A stretch of DNA of 13,498 nt from an uncultured Collinsella sp. (GCA_900553165.1 USCN01000015.1:1-13498); one strand, 5' to 3'; positions 1 through 5,918 are shown, counted from the first letter of the stretch. Numbers and translations are program-made. The notes: generated by a model not told the origin, from the letters alone.

Positions 1-1360
1 GTGCGTCGACGGTCAGCGTCTCCTCGGCGATCCAGTCGCGATAGGGCTTTTCCTTGGCGTAACGGGCGCGCAGCTCGTCGTTGTAGATGACGCGGCCGCG
101 GGCAAAATCGACCTCGAGCATCTGGCCCGGTCCCAGGCAGCCGCTCGTCAGGATGTTCTCGGGGCTCACCTCGATGGTGCCCACCTCGCTTGCCAGCATA
201 AAGCGACCGTCGCGCGTCACATAGTAGCGGGCGGGACGCAAGCCGTTACGGTCGAGGGCGGCACCCAGCGTGCGACCGTCGGTAAAGGCGATAGCGGCAG
301 GACCGTCCCACGGCTCCATGAGCATGGACTGGTAGGCGTCGTAGGCGCGGCGCTCCTCGCTCAGGCTGTCGTTGTGGTCCCACGGCTCGGGCAGCAGCAT
401 GGATGCGGCGCGCGTGAGCGGACGGCCGTTCATGACCAAAAACTCGAGCACGTTGTCCAGAATCGCGGAGTCGGAACCCTCACGGTTGATGATGGGCATC
501 ACGCGCTCAAGATCGTGCTGCAGCACGGGGCTGTACAGGTTGGGTTCGCGGGCGCGAATCCAGTTGACGTTGCCCTTGAGGGTGTTGATCTCGCCGTTGT
601 GGATGATAAAACGGTTGGGGTGCGCACGCTCCCAGCTGGGCGTGGTGTTGGTGGAGTAGCGCGAGTGAACGAGCGCCACGGCCGTTTTGACGGCGGCGTC
701 GTTGAGGTCGATGAAGAAGCGGCGCATCTGCGTGGCGACCAGCATGCCCTTGTACACGATGGTGCGCGAGCTCATGGAGCACACATAGAAGATCTTGTCG
801 CGCAGGGCAAACCCAGCGTCGGCCTTCTTCTCGATGGTGCGGCGGCACACGTATAGGCGGCGCTCAAAGGCATCACCGGCGGGTGTGTCGTCCGGACGGC
901 CCAGGAAGGCCTGCAGGATGGTAGGCATGCAGGCGCGGGCTGTCTCGCCCAGATCGTGCGGGTCGACCGGCACCTCACGCCAAAAGAGCAGCGGAACGCC
1001 GGCTTCGGCGCAGCCCTCCTCAAACACGCGGCGGGCATCCTCTACGCCCTTCTCGTCCTGCGGGAAGAACAGCATGGCCACGCCATAGTCGCCCTCTGCC
1101 GGCAGAATCTGGCCACACTTTTGAGCCTCTTTACGGAAAAAGTGATGCGGAACCTGGAACAGGATGCCGGCGCCGTCGCCGGTGTTCTTCTCGAGTCCCG
1201 TGCCGCCGCGGTGCTCCAAGTTGACCAGAATGGACAGTGCGTCGTCCAGGATCTGGTGATGGCGCTCGCCGTTGATATCGGCAAGCGCGCCGATGCCGCA
1301 TGCATCGTGGTCGAATTCGGGGCGATAAAGGCCCTGCTGCTGAGCGGAATCTGCCTGCAT
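1..1360 (-). CDS. gltB: Glutamate synthase large subunit, N-terminal part (runs off left edge)
   Basis: This is the amino-terminal 453 residues of the large subunit of glutamate synthase, which makes two glutamates from glutamine and 2-oxoglutarate in ammonium assimilation. The class II glutamine amidotransferase domain is clear. A short leader of 20 residues precedes Cys21 in the motif ACGIGA; in this family the leader is removed so that the cysteine becomes the N-terminal nucleophile. Further conserved blocks are LEHRGGTG, NTGDGAGIL, HSRYSTNT (from residue 232) and HNGEINTLKGN, then the region after the amidotransferase domain. The start at 1360 is chosen because GGGGAGG lies just upstream and the leader length fits. 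The rest of the protein, normally about 1,500 residues, lies beyond the left edge, so completeness cannot be judged. The small subunit is not in the window. Confidence 0.95.
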   Translation of the reverse strand, partial: MQADSAQQQGLYRPEFDHDACGIGALADINGERHHQILDDALSILVNLEHRGGTGLEKNTGDGAGILFQVPHHFFRKEAQKCGQILPAEGDYGVAMLFFPQDEKGVEDARRVFEEGCAEAGVPLLFWREVPVDPHDLGETARACMPTILQAFLGRPDDTPAGDAFERRLYVCRRTIEKKADAGFALRDKIFYVCSMSSRTIVYKGMLVATQMRRFFIDLNDAAVKTAVALVHSRYSTNTTPSWERAHPNRFIIHNGEINTLKGNVNWIRAREPNLYSPVLQHDLERVMPIINREGSDSAILDNVLEFLVMNGRPLTRAASMLLPEPWDHNDSLSEERRAYDAYQSMLMEPWDGPAAIAFTDGRTLGAALDRNGLRPARYYVTRDGRFMLASEVGTIEVSPENILTSGCLGPGQMLEVDFARGRVIYNDELRARYAKEKPYRDWIAEETLTVDA

Positions 1361-1542
1361 CGCGATCCTCCCCTAGATATTAGACAGTCAGTTGAATAGG
1401 CATACTAGGAGCACCGCCGGCCCGTTGTGTTTCCCACCCGTTTCGAAACAATCGCGTAACGCACGCCCTACGAGTGGACACCGCCGACCTCAAGGGCGAC
1501 AACATAGGCCCCAAGTTCGGCCTGTAAGCTCACCGCTTCAAA

Positions 1543-1601
1543 CATCTCAATCTGTAACAGTAAGACCCAATTTCGACGACTAACTGTTACAGATCAAGAT
1601 G
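1543..1601. repeat. Palindromic repeat, copy 1 of a three-unit array
   Basis: A 17-bp arm CATCTCAATCTGTAACA (1543-1559) is followed by a 25-nt centre and the inverted arm TGTTACAGATCAAGATG (1585-1601). The arms match at 15 of 17 positions. The centre is itself similar to the centres of the other copies, sharing AGACCCAATTT with copy 3, so the whole 59-bp unit is the repeat and not only its arms. I do not recognise it as a named repeat family. Confidence 0.85.
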
Positions 1602-1622
1602 TTTTCGAGAGACGGTTCCGAA

Positions 1623-1681
1623 TGTCTCAATCTGTAACACGAAGGGTCAGTTTTGGCGGTCAGCTGTTACAGATCGAGATT
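1623..1681. repeat. Palindromic repeat, copy 2 of a three-unit array
   Basis: The arms are TGTCTCAATCTGTAACA (1623-1639) and TGTTACAGATCGAGATT (1665-1681), matching at 14 of 17 positions around a 25-nt centre. It begins exactly 80 bp after copy 1, with a 21-nt unrelated separator at 1602-1622. The conserved inner core of both arms is TCTGTAACA and its complement. Confidence 0.85.
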
Positions 1682-1702
1682 TTCCATAGGACCATTTCTT
1701 CC

Positions 1703-1761
1703 TGTCTTGATCTGTAACACCTAGACCCAATTTCCATCCCCAGTTGTTACAGATCAAGACA
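1703..1761. repeat. Palindromic repeat, copy 3 of a three-unit array
   Basis: The arms TGTCTTGATCTGTAACA (1703-1719) and TGTTACAGATCAAGACA (1745-1761) are perfect inverted repeats over 17 bp around a 25-nt centre. It begins exactly 80 bp after copy 2, with a second unrelated 21-nt separator at 1682-1702. A transcript of either strand would fold into a 17-bp stem with a 25-nt loop. No run of T follows, so it is not a typical terminator. Confidence 0.88.
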
Positions 1762-1815
1762 TTTCGGCAACCCCCTTTCCCCACCCCATTCAAATACAAC
1801 TATTTTGTTAGTCAT

Positions 1816-1846
1816 AGTTAACTTTTGAGCCTAAAACGGGTATCCT
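1816..1846 (+). promoter_or_regulatory. Likely mntH promoter with possible metal-regulator site
   Basis: TTAACT (1818-1823) and TATCCT (1841-1846) sit 17 bp apart and form a plausible -35/-10 pair about 37 nt before the mntH start codon. The -35 lies in the palindrome AGTTAACT (1816-1823), followed by TTTTGAGCCTAAAA (1823-1836). A TTA...TAA arrangement of this kind resembles operators of DtxR/MntR-type manganese or iron regulators, which would suit an Nramp gene. The promoter is inferred from spacing and consensus; the operator is a weak resemblance only. Confidence 0.4.
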
Positions 1847-1882
1847 TTGCGGCGTCAAACAAACGGCACACAGGAGCGCACC

Positions 1883-3139
1883 ATGCTCAACCATCTCAAA
1901 CAACATTTTGGCTCCCGACGCACCGGCGGTCACGGAGGACTCGACATCGCACGGCATATCGGCCCCGGATTGCTCGTGACCGTCGGCTTTATCGACCCGG
2001 GCAACTGGGCCTCCAATATGGCCGCGGGCTCGCAGTTTGGCTACGCGCTGCTGTGGATCGTCACGCTGTCCACGATTATGCTGATCGTCTTGCAGCACAA
2101 CGCGGCGCACCTGGGCATCGCCACGGGCGCCTGCCTTGCCGAGGCCACGACCCGCTTTCTCCCCCGCTTCGTTGGGCGCACGGTGCTCGCCAGCGCCTAC
2201 CTCGCGACCATCGCCACCGCCATGGCCGAAGTCCTGGGCGGTGCGATCGCGCTTCAAATGCTCTTTGGCCTGCCCGTACGCGCCGGCTGCGTCATCGTCG
2301 CGGCGGCATCGATTGCCATGCTCATGACAAGCTCCTACAAACGCGCCGAGCGATGGATCATCGCCTTCGTGGGCGTGGTAGGACTTTCGTTTTTGGCCGA
2401 GCTTGCACTAGTCAACGTCGACTGGCCGCAAGCCGCCACAAGCTGGATCACACCCCGTATGCCCACCGGCTCGGCCGCGATTATCGTAAGTGTCCTAGGC
2501 GCGGTCGTTATGCCCCACAACCTCTTCCTGCACTCCGAGGTCATCCAATCCATGCACTTCGAAGGCCAAGGCGAGCAGGTTATCGAAGAGCGTCTGCGCT
2601 ATGAGCTCTTCGACACGCTCTTTTCGATGGGCGTGGGCTGGGCGATCAACTCGGCCATGGTCATCCTGGCCGCAACGACCTTCTTTGCGCACGGCATTGT
2701 CGTAGACGACCTCGCCGTCGCAGCGGCCACGCTCTCCCCCATCTTGGGCCCGGCGAGCTCGACCATCTTTGCGGTAGCGCTGCTGTTCGCGGGACTATCG
2801 AGCAGCGTGACAGCGGGCATGGCGGCGGGAACCATCACCGCGGGCATGTTCGACGAGGAATACGACATCCACGACCGGCACTCATCGATTGGAGTGGCGG
2901 TCTGTTTCGTCGGCGCAGTGGCGGCGTGCCTGATCGTCCCGAATCCTTTTGAGGGTCTCATCTGGAGTCAGGCATTGTTGTCGCTTCAGTTGCCGATTAC
3001 GGTCTTTGTGCTCATACGACTCACCAGTTCGCCCCGCGTTATGGGCAAATACGCCAACTCGCGCCCGCTCAACGCGCTGCTCGTAGGGATCGGCGTCATC
3101 GTGACGATTCTCGACATCGTGCTGCTAACGGGGATGTAA
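1883..3139 (+). CDS. mntH: Nramp family divalent metal transporter (manganese/iron)
   Basis: This 418-residue membrane protein belongs to the Nramp family, proton-coupled importers of Mn2+ and Fe2+. The two metal-binding signatures are present: DPGN at residues 38-41 in the first membrane helix, and MPHN at 210-213 in the sixth, where the methionine is the ligand typical of transition-metal transporters. About ten or eleven hydrophobic segments are visible and the length is normal for the family. The start at 1883 is chosen because CAGGAG ends 6 nt before it. An in-frame TTG at 1847 would add 12 residues, but it lies against the likely -10 box and lacks a ribosome binding site. The gene stands alone and converges on the rubredoxin-like gene. 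Palindromic repeats lie on both sides. Confidence 0.95.
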   Translation: MLNHLKQHFGSRRTGGHGGLDIARHIGPGLLVTVGFIDPGNWASNMAAGSQFGYALLWIVTLSTIMLIVLQHNAAHLGIATGACLAEATTRFLPRFVGRTVLASAYLATIATAMAEVLGGAIALQMLFGLPVRAGCVIVAAASIAMLMTSSYKRAERWIIAFVGVVGLSFLAELALVNVDWPQAATSWITPRMPTGSAAIIVSVLGAVVMPHNLFLHSEVIQSMHFEGQGEQVIEERLRYELFDTLFSMGVGWAINSAMVILAATTFFAHGIVVDDLAVAAATLSPILGPASSTIFAVALLFAGLSSSVTAGMAAGTITAGMFDEEYDIHDRHSSIGVAVCFVGAVAACLIVPNPFEGLIWSQALLSLQLPITVFVLIRLTSSPRVMGKYANSRPLNALLVGIGVIVTILDIVLLTGM

Positions 3140-3167
3140 TTGGGATAGCGTGGCTGTCCAGATATAA

Positions 3168-3209
3168 CGTCTCAATCTGTAACACGTAAGGCCGTTTTAA
3201 ACCGTCAGA
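3168..3209. repeat. Truncated fourth copy of the palindromic repeat
   Basis: The left arm CGTCTCAATCTGTAACA (3168-3184) is intact and is followed by a centre ending in CGTCAGA, which aligns over its full 25 nt with the centre of copy 2. The expected right arm at 3210-3226 is absent; a terminator hairpin begins there instead. The half copy starts 28 bp after the mntH stop codon. Confidence 0.7.
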
Positions 3210-3210
3210 T

Positions 3211-3252
3211 AAATCAAAAGGGTCCCAGCCGGAATATCCAGCCGGGACCCTT
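3211..3252 (-). terminator. Intrinsic terminator of the rubredoxin-like gene
   Basis: Read on the minus strand, a perfect 9-bp stem AAGGGTCCC / GGGACCCTT (3252-3244 with 3226-3218) encloses an inner imperfect stem and ends in TTTTGATTT. It lies 40 nt after the rubredoxin stop codon. On the plus strand no T run follows, so it would end mntH transcription less well. Confidence 0.75.
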
Positions 3253-3292
3253 GGACAGAGCTCTGTATGGCTAATCGCCGTGTGTCTACGAG

Positions 3293-3436
3293 TTACTCCT
3301 CGACGAGCTCAAACTCATCGGGGCCGACGCCGCACACCGGGCACACGTAATCCTCGGGCAGCTCGGGCGTGTCGACCTCAACCTCGTAACCGCAAACGGT
3401 GCACACAAACTTATACGTCTTCTTCTCCTCAGCCAT
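3293..3436 (-). CDS. Rubredoxin-like iron or zinc-binding protein
   Basis: A 47-residue protein with two CxxC knuckles, CTVCGY (Cys12, Cys15) and CPVCG (Cys32, Cys35), and an acidic C-terminus DEFELVEE. This is the rubredoxin fold, which normally carries one iron in a four-cysteine site and moves single electrons. The segment between the knuckles is shorter than in classical rubredoxins of about 52-54 residues and is closer to the rubredoxin domain at the end of rubrerythrins. Zinc binding cannot be excluded. The start at 3436 follows GAGAGGAG with good spacing. It lies 88 nt downstream of a flavin-reductase-like gene on the same strand, and the pair recalls the fused flavoprotein-rubredoxin Hrb of acetogens. 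It has its own AT-rich promoter and terminator. Confidence 0.88.
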   Translation of the reverse strand: MAEEKKTYKFVCTVCGYEVEVDTPELPEDYVCPVCGVGPDEFELVEE

Positions 3437-3479
3437 GATGTTCTCCTCTCGAACGTGACTGCTGGTGTACTTACTTATT

Positions 3480-3507
3480 AGTATATATTCTCAATAGTAT
3501 AATGCAA
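3480..3507 (-). promoter_or_regulatory. Promoter of the rubredoxin-like gene, with AT-rich dyad
   Basis: On the minus strand TTGCAT (3507-3502) and TATACT (3485-3480) are 16 bp apart, about 44 nt before the start codon. The spacer contains the dyad TATTCTCAATA (3486-3496) flanked by TATA on both sides, in an otherwise GC-rich region. A repressor bound there would cover the promoter. The regulator is unknown; Fur/PerR-type boxes are AT-rich dyads, but the match is not specific. Confidence 0.5.
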
Positions 3508-3524
3508 GTATTTTTAGAACATTT

Positions 3525-4028
3525 CTAGCCTTGATACGACGAGGCTTTGGGCGGCGTCTTGCCCTTTAGCACCTTGTGATAGTAGTCGTACGTCAGCGGC
3601 GTCTCGTCGCTCAGGCGCTCGGCATCCTCGACCTCGCCAATAAACAGCAGATGCGTTCCCACATCCACAGTGTCGATCAAACGGCAGCTAAACAGGGCCG
3701 CCGCGTGCTCGGGCACATAGGGCATGCCCAGAGCCGTCTCGCGGGTCTCGTATTTGGCAAACTTGTCATAATCGCTGCTGGTGCGGAACCCAAAGTTACC
3801 GATGTAGAGCATGTCGGCGGTCTGACCGATCACGGTCAGCGCGAACGCTTTGGCCGATGCGATGACGCCCGAGGTGACATTGTCCTTGTTCACGGCAACC
3901 GAAATACGCGGCGGCATGGACGTCACCTGCACCGCAGTATTGATGACGCAGCCGGCGCGCAGCCCGTCTGCCGCAGCGCTCACCACGTACAGACCGCTCG
4001 GCATGGTAAAGAACGCAGTTTTGTCCAT
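3525..4028 (-). CDS. Flavin reductase-like FMN-binding split-barrel protein (flavoredoxin-like)
   Basis: A 167-residue soluble protein of the flavin reductase / FMN-binding split-barrel family. Family-like segments include FFTMPSGLYVVSA near the N-terminus, VNTAVQVTSMPP-like sequence at about residues 34-45, the FGFRTSSDYDKF segment, and a C-terminal TYDYYHKVLKGKTPPKAS. The last motif is what I associate with the N-terminal half of Hrb, the NADH-dependent flavoprotein-rubredoxin that feeds electrons to the flavodiiron protein FprA in Moorella. A role in electron transfer to rubredoxin and oxygen or peroxide defence is therefore likely but inferred. The start at 4028 is preceded by AGGGGAG; the frame stays open upstream to 4220 but crosses a terminator and a hairpin, so the longer form is rejected. 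No separate promoter is obvious. Confidence 0.8.
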   Translation of the reverse strand: MDKTAFFTMPSGLYVVSAAADGLRAGCVINTAVQVTSMPPRISVAVNKDNVTSGVIASAKAFALTVIGQTADMLYIGNFGFRTSSDYDKFAKYETRETALGMPYVPEHAAALFSCRLIDTVDVGTHLLFIGEVEDAERLSDETPLTYDYYHKVLKGKTPPKASSYQG

Positions 4029-4079
4029 AACGATCACTCCCCTAGCTCGGGTTGGAACCTCATGAATGTATGTACCCAC

Positions 4080-4113
4080 AAAAAAGGCGGCACCCATAAC
4101 GGACGCCGCCTTT
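4080..4113 (-). terminator. Intrinsic terminator downstream of smpB
   Basis: On the minus strand a perfect 9-bp stem AAAGGCGGC / GCCGCCTTT (4113-4105 with 4091-4083) with a 13-nt loop is followed by TTTTTT (4085-4080). It is the first T-tailed hairpin after the smpB stop codon, 120 nt downstream, and separates smpB from the flavoprotein gene. Confidence 0.85.
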
Positions 4114-4156
4114 GAGACATATGTGTCAGAACAGTAAGAAAGATGAGACGCCCGCA

Positions 4157-4221
4157 GTTGCGGTGAAATAGGGACTGAATAGCCCCTCAAACAGGCAAAA
4201 CAGTCCGTATTCCACCGCAAC
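4157..4221. repeat. Long palindrome (21-bp arms) in the smpB 3' region
   Basis: The arms at 4157-4177 and 4201-4221 are complementary at 19 of 21 positions, opening with GTTGCGGTG and closing with CACCGCAAC, around a 23-nt loop. The loop has a small inner GCC/GGC pairing. There is no T run on either side, so it is not itself a terminator. It lies between the smpB stop codon (4235) and the terminator at 4080-4113. It may be a dispersed palindromic repeat or a stabilising 3' structure of the smpB mRNA; the sequence alone does not decide. Confidence 0.85.
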
Positions 4222-4234
4222 TTATACAGAGTAC

Positions 4235-4705
4235 CTAGCGGTTGCGTTCCTTAAGGGCGCGGTCGATCTCGCGTTGGACATCACGCTTGGCCATGTCCTC
4301 GCGCTTGTCGTAGAGCTTCTTGCCGCGACCCAGACCCAGCAGCAGCTTTACGCGGCCGTCGGTATTAAAGTAGAGCTCCAACGGAACCAGCGCATAACCA
4401 CGGTTGCGAAGTTTGCCGTCAAGAAAGTCGATCTCCTTGCGGTGCAGCAGCAGACGACGCCGACGGTCGGGATCGCGATTCCACACGCCACCATGGCTAT
4501 AAGGGTGGATATGCAGTCCGACGAGCCAGCACTCGCCGCCACGAATCAGCGCAAAAGTGTCAGTGATCTGACAGGCGCGCTCGCGAATCGACTTGACCTC
4601 GGTGCCGCTCAGCTCAATACCGCACTCAAACGTCTCATCGATAAAGTACTCGTGATGTGCCGAGCGATTCTTGGAAATGAGTTTGCGCTCGCGCTTACTG
4701 GGCAT
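4235..4705 (-). CDS. smpB: SsrA-binding protein SmpB
   Basis: SmpB is the protein partner of tmRNA in trans-translation, which rescues stalled ribosomes. The 156-residue length is normal. Family motifs are visible: KNRSAHHEYFIDETFECGIE at residues 12-31, the GTEVKSIR stretch, a beta-barrel core with HIHPYSHG, and the basic C-terminal tail with KKLYDKREDMAKRD that reaches into the ribosome. The start at 4705 has an excellent AAGGAGG site 6 nt upstream. This start lies inside the last codons of the TPR gene, with an 11-nt overlap, so translation is probably coupled. The tmRNA gene, often near smpB, does not fit in the 155 nt before the downstream terminator and is not seen elsewhere in the window. 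Confidence 0.97.
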   Translation of the reverse strand: MPSKRERKLISKNRSAHHEYFIDETFECGIELSGTEVKSIRERACQITDTFALIRGGECWLVGLHIHPYSHGGVWNRDPDRRRRLLLHRKEIDFLDGKLRNRGYALVPLELYFNTDGRVKLLLGLGRGKKLYDKREDMAKRDVQREIDRALKERNR

Positions 4706-5612
4706 CGCCGGCCTCCTTGGCGCCATCGGCGTTTGAGCCCGCAGTCTCGCGCTTTGCCTTGCGCTCGGCATTGAGCTCGGCATCGCTCTCGCGCACCAGT
4801 TTGATAATCGCCGCGCAGGCCTCCTCGCCCACCAAGTCGCGAGCACGTACCGTCAGGCGCGTCGCCTCCTGCTTGTCGCCGTCGCTTGCAGCATCGGTCG
4901 CGCACATAATCAGGCAGATGGCAATCTCGGCCGAAGGCGAGGTCGGCACGCCTTGCAGGGCCAATTCACCCATCACGTGGTCGTCGCTCTCATCAGCGGC
5001 ATCCGGATAGGTGGTATGGATCTTGTTGAGCAGGCGCGTCGTATGCGCATCGTTGGGCGCCAGGCGCAGCGCCAGACGCGCGCAGCCCACGGCAGCCGAA
5101 ACGTTCTCGGTCTCGGGCTCCAAGAAGTACTGACCTAGATTGGCGTAAGCGCGGGCGGCGCACTTGCCATCGCTTGCACGCTCCAGCACCGAGAACGAGA
5201 GCGATGCCCATTCCTGCTTGTCCTCGAGTGCACGGAACAGCTCGGCCAAATCCAAGCGATAGTTGCAGTTCATGGGGTCCCAACGCACAGCCTGCATCAG
5301 GGCATTACGAGCGCTTACATAATCCTGCTGGCGAATGTAGGCAAACGCCATGTCAGAGTACAGGCGGTCAAACGGCACCTCGACCTGCACGAGCTCGCGC
5401 GGATCCTTCTCCACGCGGCGATAGGCCAAGCGCTCAAACTTGCTATCGAAGCTAAAGTATTGACGCTTCTCCTCCGTCTTGCACTCAGCATCAATATACT
5501 CCTCGGCGAGCTCCACCAGACGCTCCAGCAGCGGCGTCGCCGTAGCCAGGTCGCCCTGCGCCAGATAGTTCTCGGCATACGTGATGTCTTGCAAGCTGAT
5601 GGGCAGATCCAT
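4695..5612 (-). CDS. TPR-repeat protein of unknown role, cotranscribed with smpB
   Basis: A 305-residue soluble, helical, acidic protein. From about residue 85 to 210 it shows helical pairs with tetratricopeptide-like spacing, for example DMAFAYIRQQDYVSARNALM followed by a proline-ended turn, and ARLALRLAPND. The last 35 residues are rich in Ala, Glu and Lys and look disordered. No catalytic motif or signal peptide is seen. The start at 5612 is chosen because GAGGAG lies 5 nt upstream; in-frame codons further upstream reach 5663 but have no ribosome binding site. Its stop codon lies within smpB, so the two form one transcription unit. TPR proteins usually act as protein-binding scaffolds; a link to ribosome rescue is suggested only by the overlap. 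Confidence 0.85.
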   Translation of the reverse strand: MDLPISLQDITYAENYLAQGDLATATPLLERLVELAEEYIDAECKTEEKRQYFSFDSKFERLAYRRVEKDPRELVQVEVPFDRLYSDMAFAYIRQQDYVSARNALMQAVRWDPMNCNYRLDLAELFRALEDKQEWASLSFSVLERASDGKCAARAYANLGQYFLEPETENVSAAVGCARLALRLAPNDAHTTRLLNKIHTTYPDAADESDDHVMGELALQGVPTSPSAEIAICLIMCATDAASDGDKQEATRLTVRARDLVGEEACAAIIKLVRESDAELNAERKAKRETAGSNADGAKEAGDAQ

Positions 5613-5647
5613 GGCTACTCCTCGATCTGAGCGAAACACGGCAGGCG

Positions 5648-5667
5648 CCGTATATACGGTCAATACA
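5648..5667 (-). promoter_or_regulatory. Palindrome and possible promoter element before the TPR-smpB unit
   Basis: CCGTATATACGG (5648-5659) is a perfect 12-bp palindrome located 36 nt before the start of the TPR gene. On the minus strand TTGACC (5662-5657) overlaps it and could be a -35 box, though no good -10 follows at the usual distance. It may be an operator, but the evidence is only symmetry and position. Confidence 0.3.
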
Positions 5668-5668
5668 C

Positions 5669-5696
5669 AAAACCCGGGTCTCTTACGAGGCCCGGG
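5669..5696 (-). terminator. Intrinsic terminator of the tRNA-Gln/tRNA-Glu unit
   Basis: On the minus strand CCCGGG and its repeat (5696-5691 and 5678-5673) pair with CTC/GAG inside the stem around a GTAA loop, followed by TTTTG. It lies 10 nt after the CCA end of tRNA-Glu. Confidence 0.85.
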
Positions 5697-5706
5697 CGTT
5701 CAATTT

Positions 5707-5783
5707 TGGTAGCCCGTACCAGATTCGAACTGGTGATCTCCGCCTTGAGAGGGCGGCGTCCTAAACCGCTAGACGAACGGGCC
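5707..5783 (-). tRNA. tRNA-Glu (anticodon CTC)
   Basis: The minus strand folds as a full cloverleaf of 77 nt including an encoded CCA. The acceptor stem is GGCCCGT/ACGGGCT with a terminal G-T pair, the anticodon stem CCGCC/GGCGG encloses loop CTCTCAA (anticodon CTC, reads GAG), and the T loop is in AGTTCGAATCT. It is the second gene of a two-tRNA unit, 17 nt after tRNA-Gln. Confidence 0.97.
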
Positions 5784-5800
5784 ATATGTAGCAAATGCAA

Positions 5801-5874
5801 TGGCTGGGATGGAGGGAGTCGAACCCCCATTGACGGAACCAGAATCCGCTGTCCTGCCATTAGACGACATCCCA
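5801..5874 (-). tRNA. tRNA-Gln (anticodon CTG)
   Basis: A 74-nt cloverleaf with encoded CCA. The acceptor stem is TGGGATG/CATCCCA with discriminator G, the anticodon stem GCGGA/TCCGT encloses loop TTCTGGT (anticodon CTG, reads CAG), and the T arm contains GGTTCGACTCC. It is the first gene of the two-tRNA unit. Confidence 0.97.
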
Positions 5875-5918
5875 ATGACTGCATCGCTGCGCTCGGCTGT
5901 GCCTTTGCGCAAGAAAGA

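Larger units (their letters stand above)
1361..1882. other. Gene-free interval between divergent gltB and mntH
   Basis: No convincing gene lies in these 522 bases. The interval holds the upstream regions of gltB (minus) and mntH (plus), and between them three palindromic repeats listed separately. The part from 1381 to 1542 shows no strong hairpin or promoter. A 17-codon open stretch at 1474-1527 has codon use like the neighbouring genes, but it has no ribosome binding site and no recognisable product. Base composition falls to a lower GC content from about 1540 to 1850. Confidence 0.7.

Noticed and set aside
374..1399. Several plus-strand open frames opposite gltB
   Set aside because: The minus strand encodes an intact glutamine amidotransferase domain throughout; the plus-strand frames are shadows of it with no ribosome sites or motifs.
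1543..1761. CRISPR array
   Set aside because: The repeated units are palindromes with conserved centres, and the only variable parts are two 21-nt separators. There are just three units and no cas genes.
1808..2257. 149-codon minus-strand frame opposite mntH
   Set aside because: It is antisense to a conserved membrane protein, has no recognisable domain, and its composition is that of a shadow frame.
4029..4220. N-terminal extension of the flavin-reductase-like protein by 64 residues
   Set aside because: The extension would be translated across an intrinsic terminator and a long hairpin, and a good ribosome site precedes the ATG at 4028.
4080..4234. tmRNA gene (ssrA) next to smpB
   Set aside because: Only 155 nt are available before the terminator, too short for tmRNA, and there is no tag reading frame or tRNA-Ala-like end.
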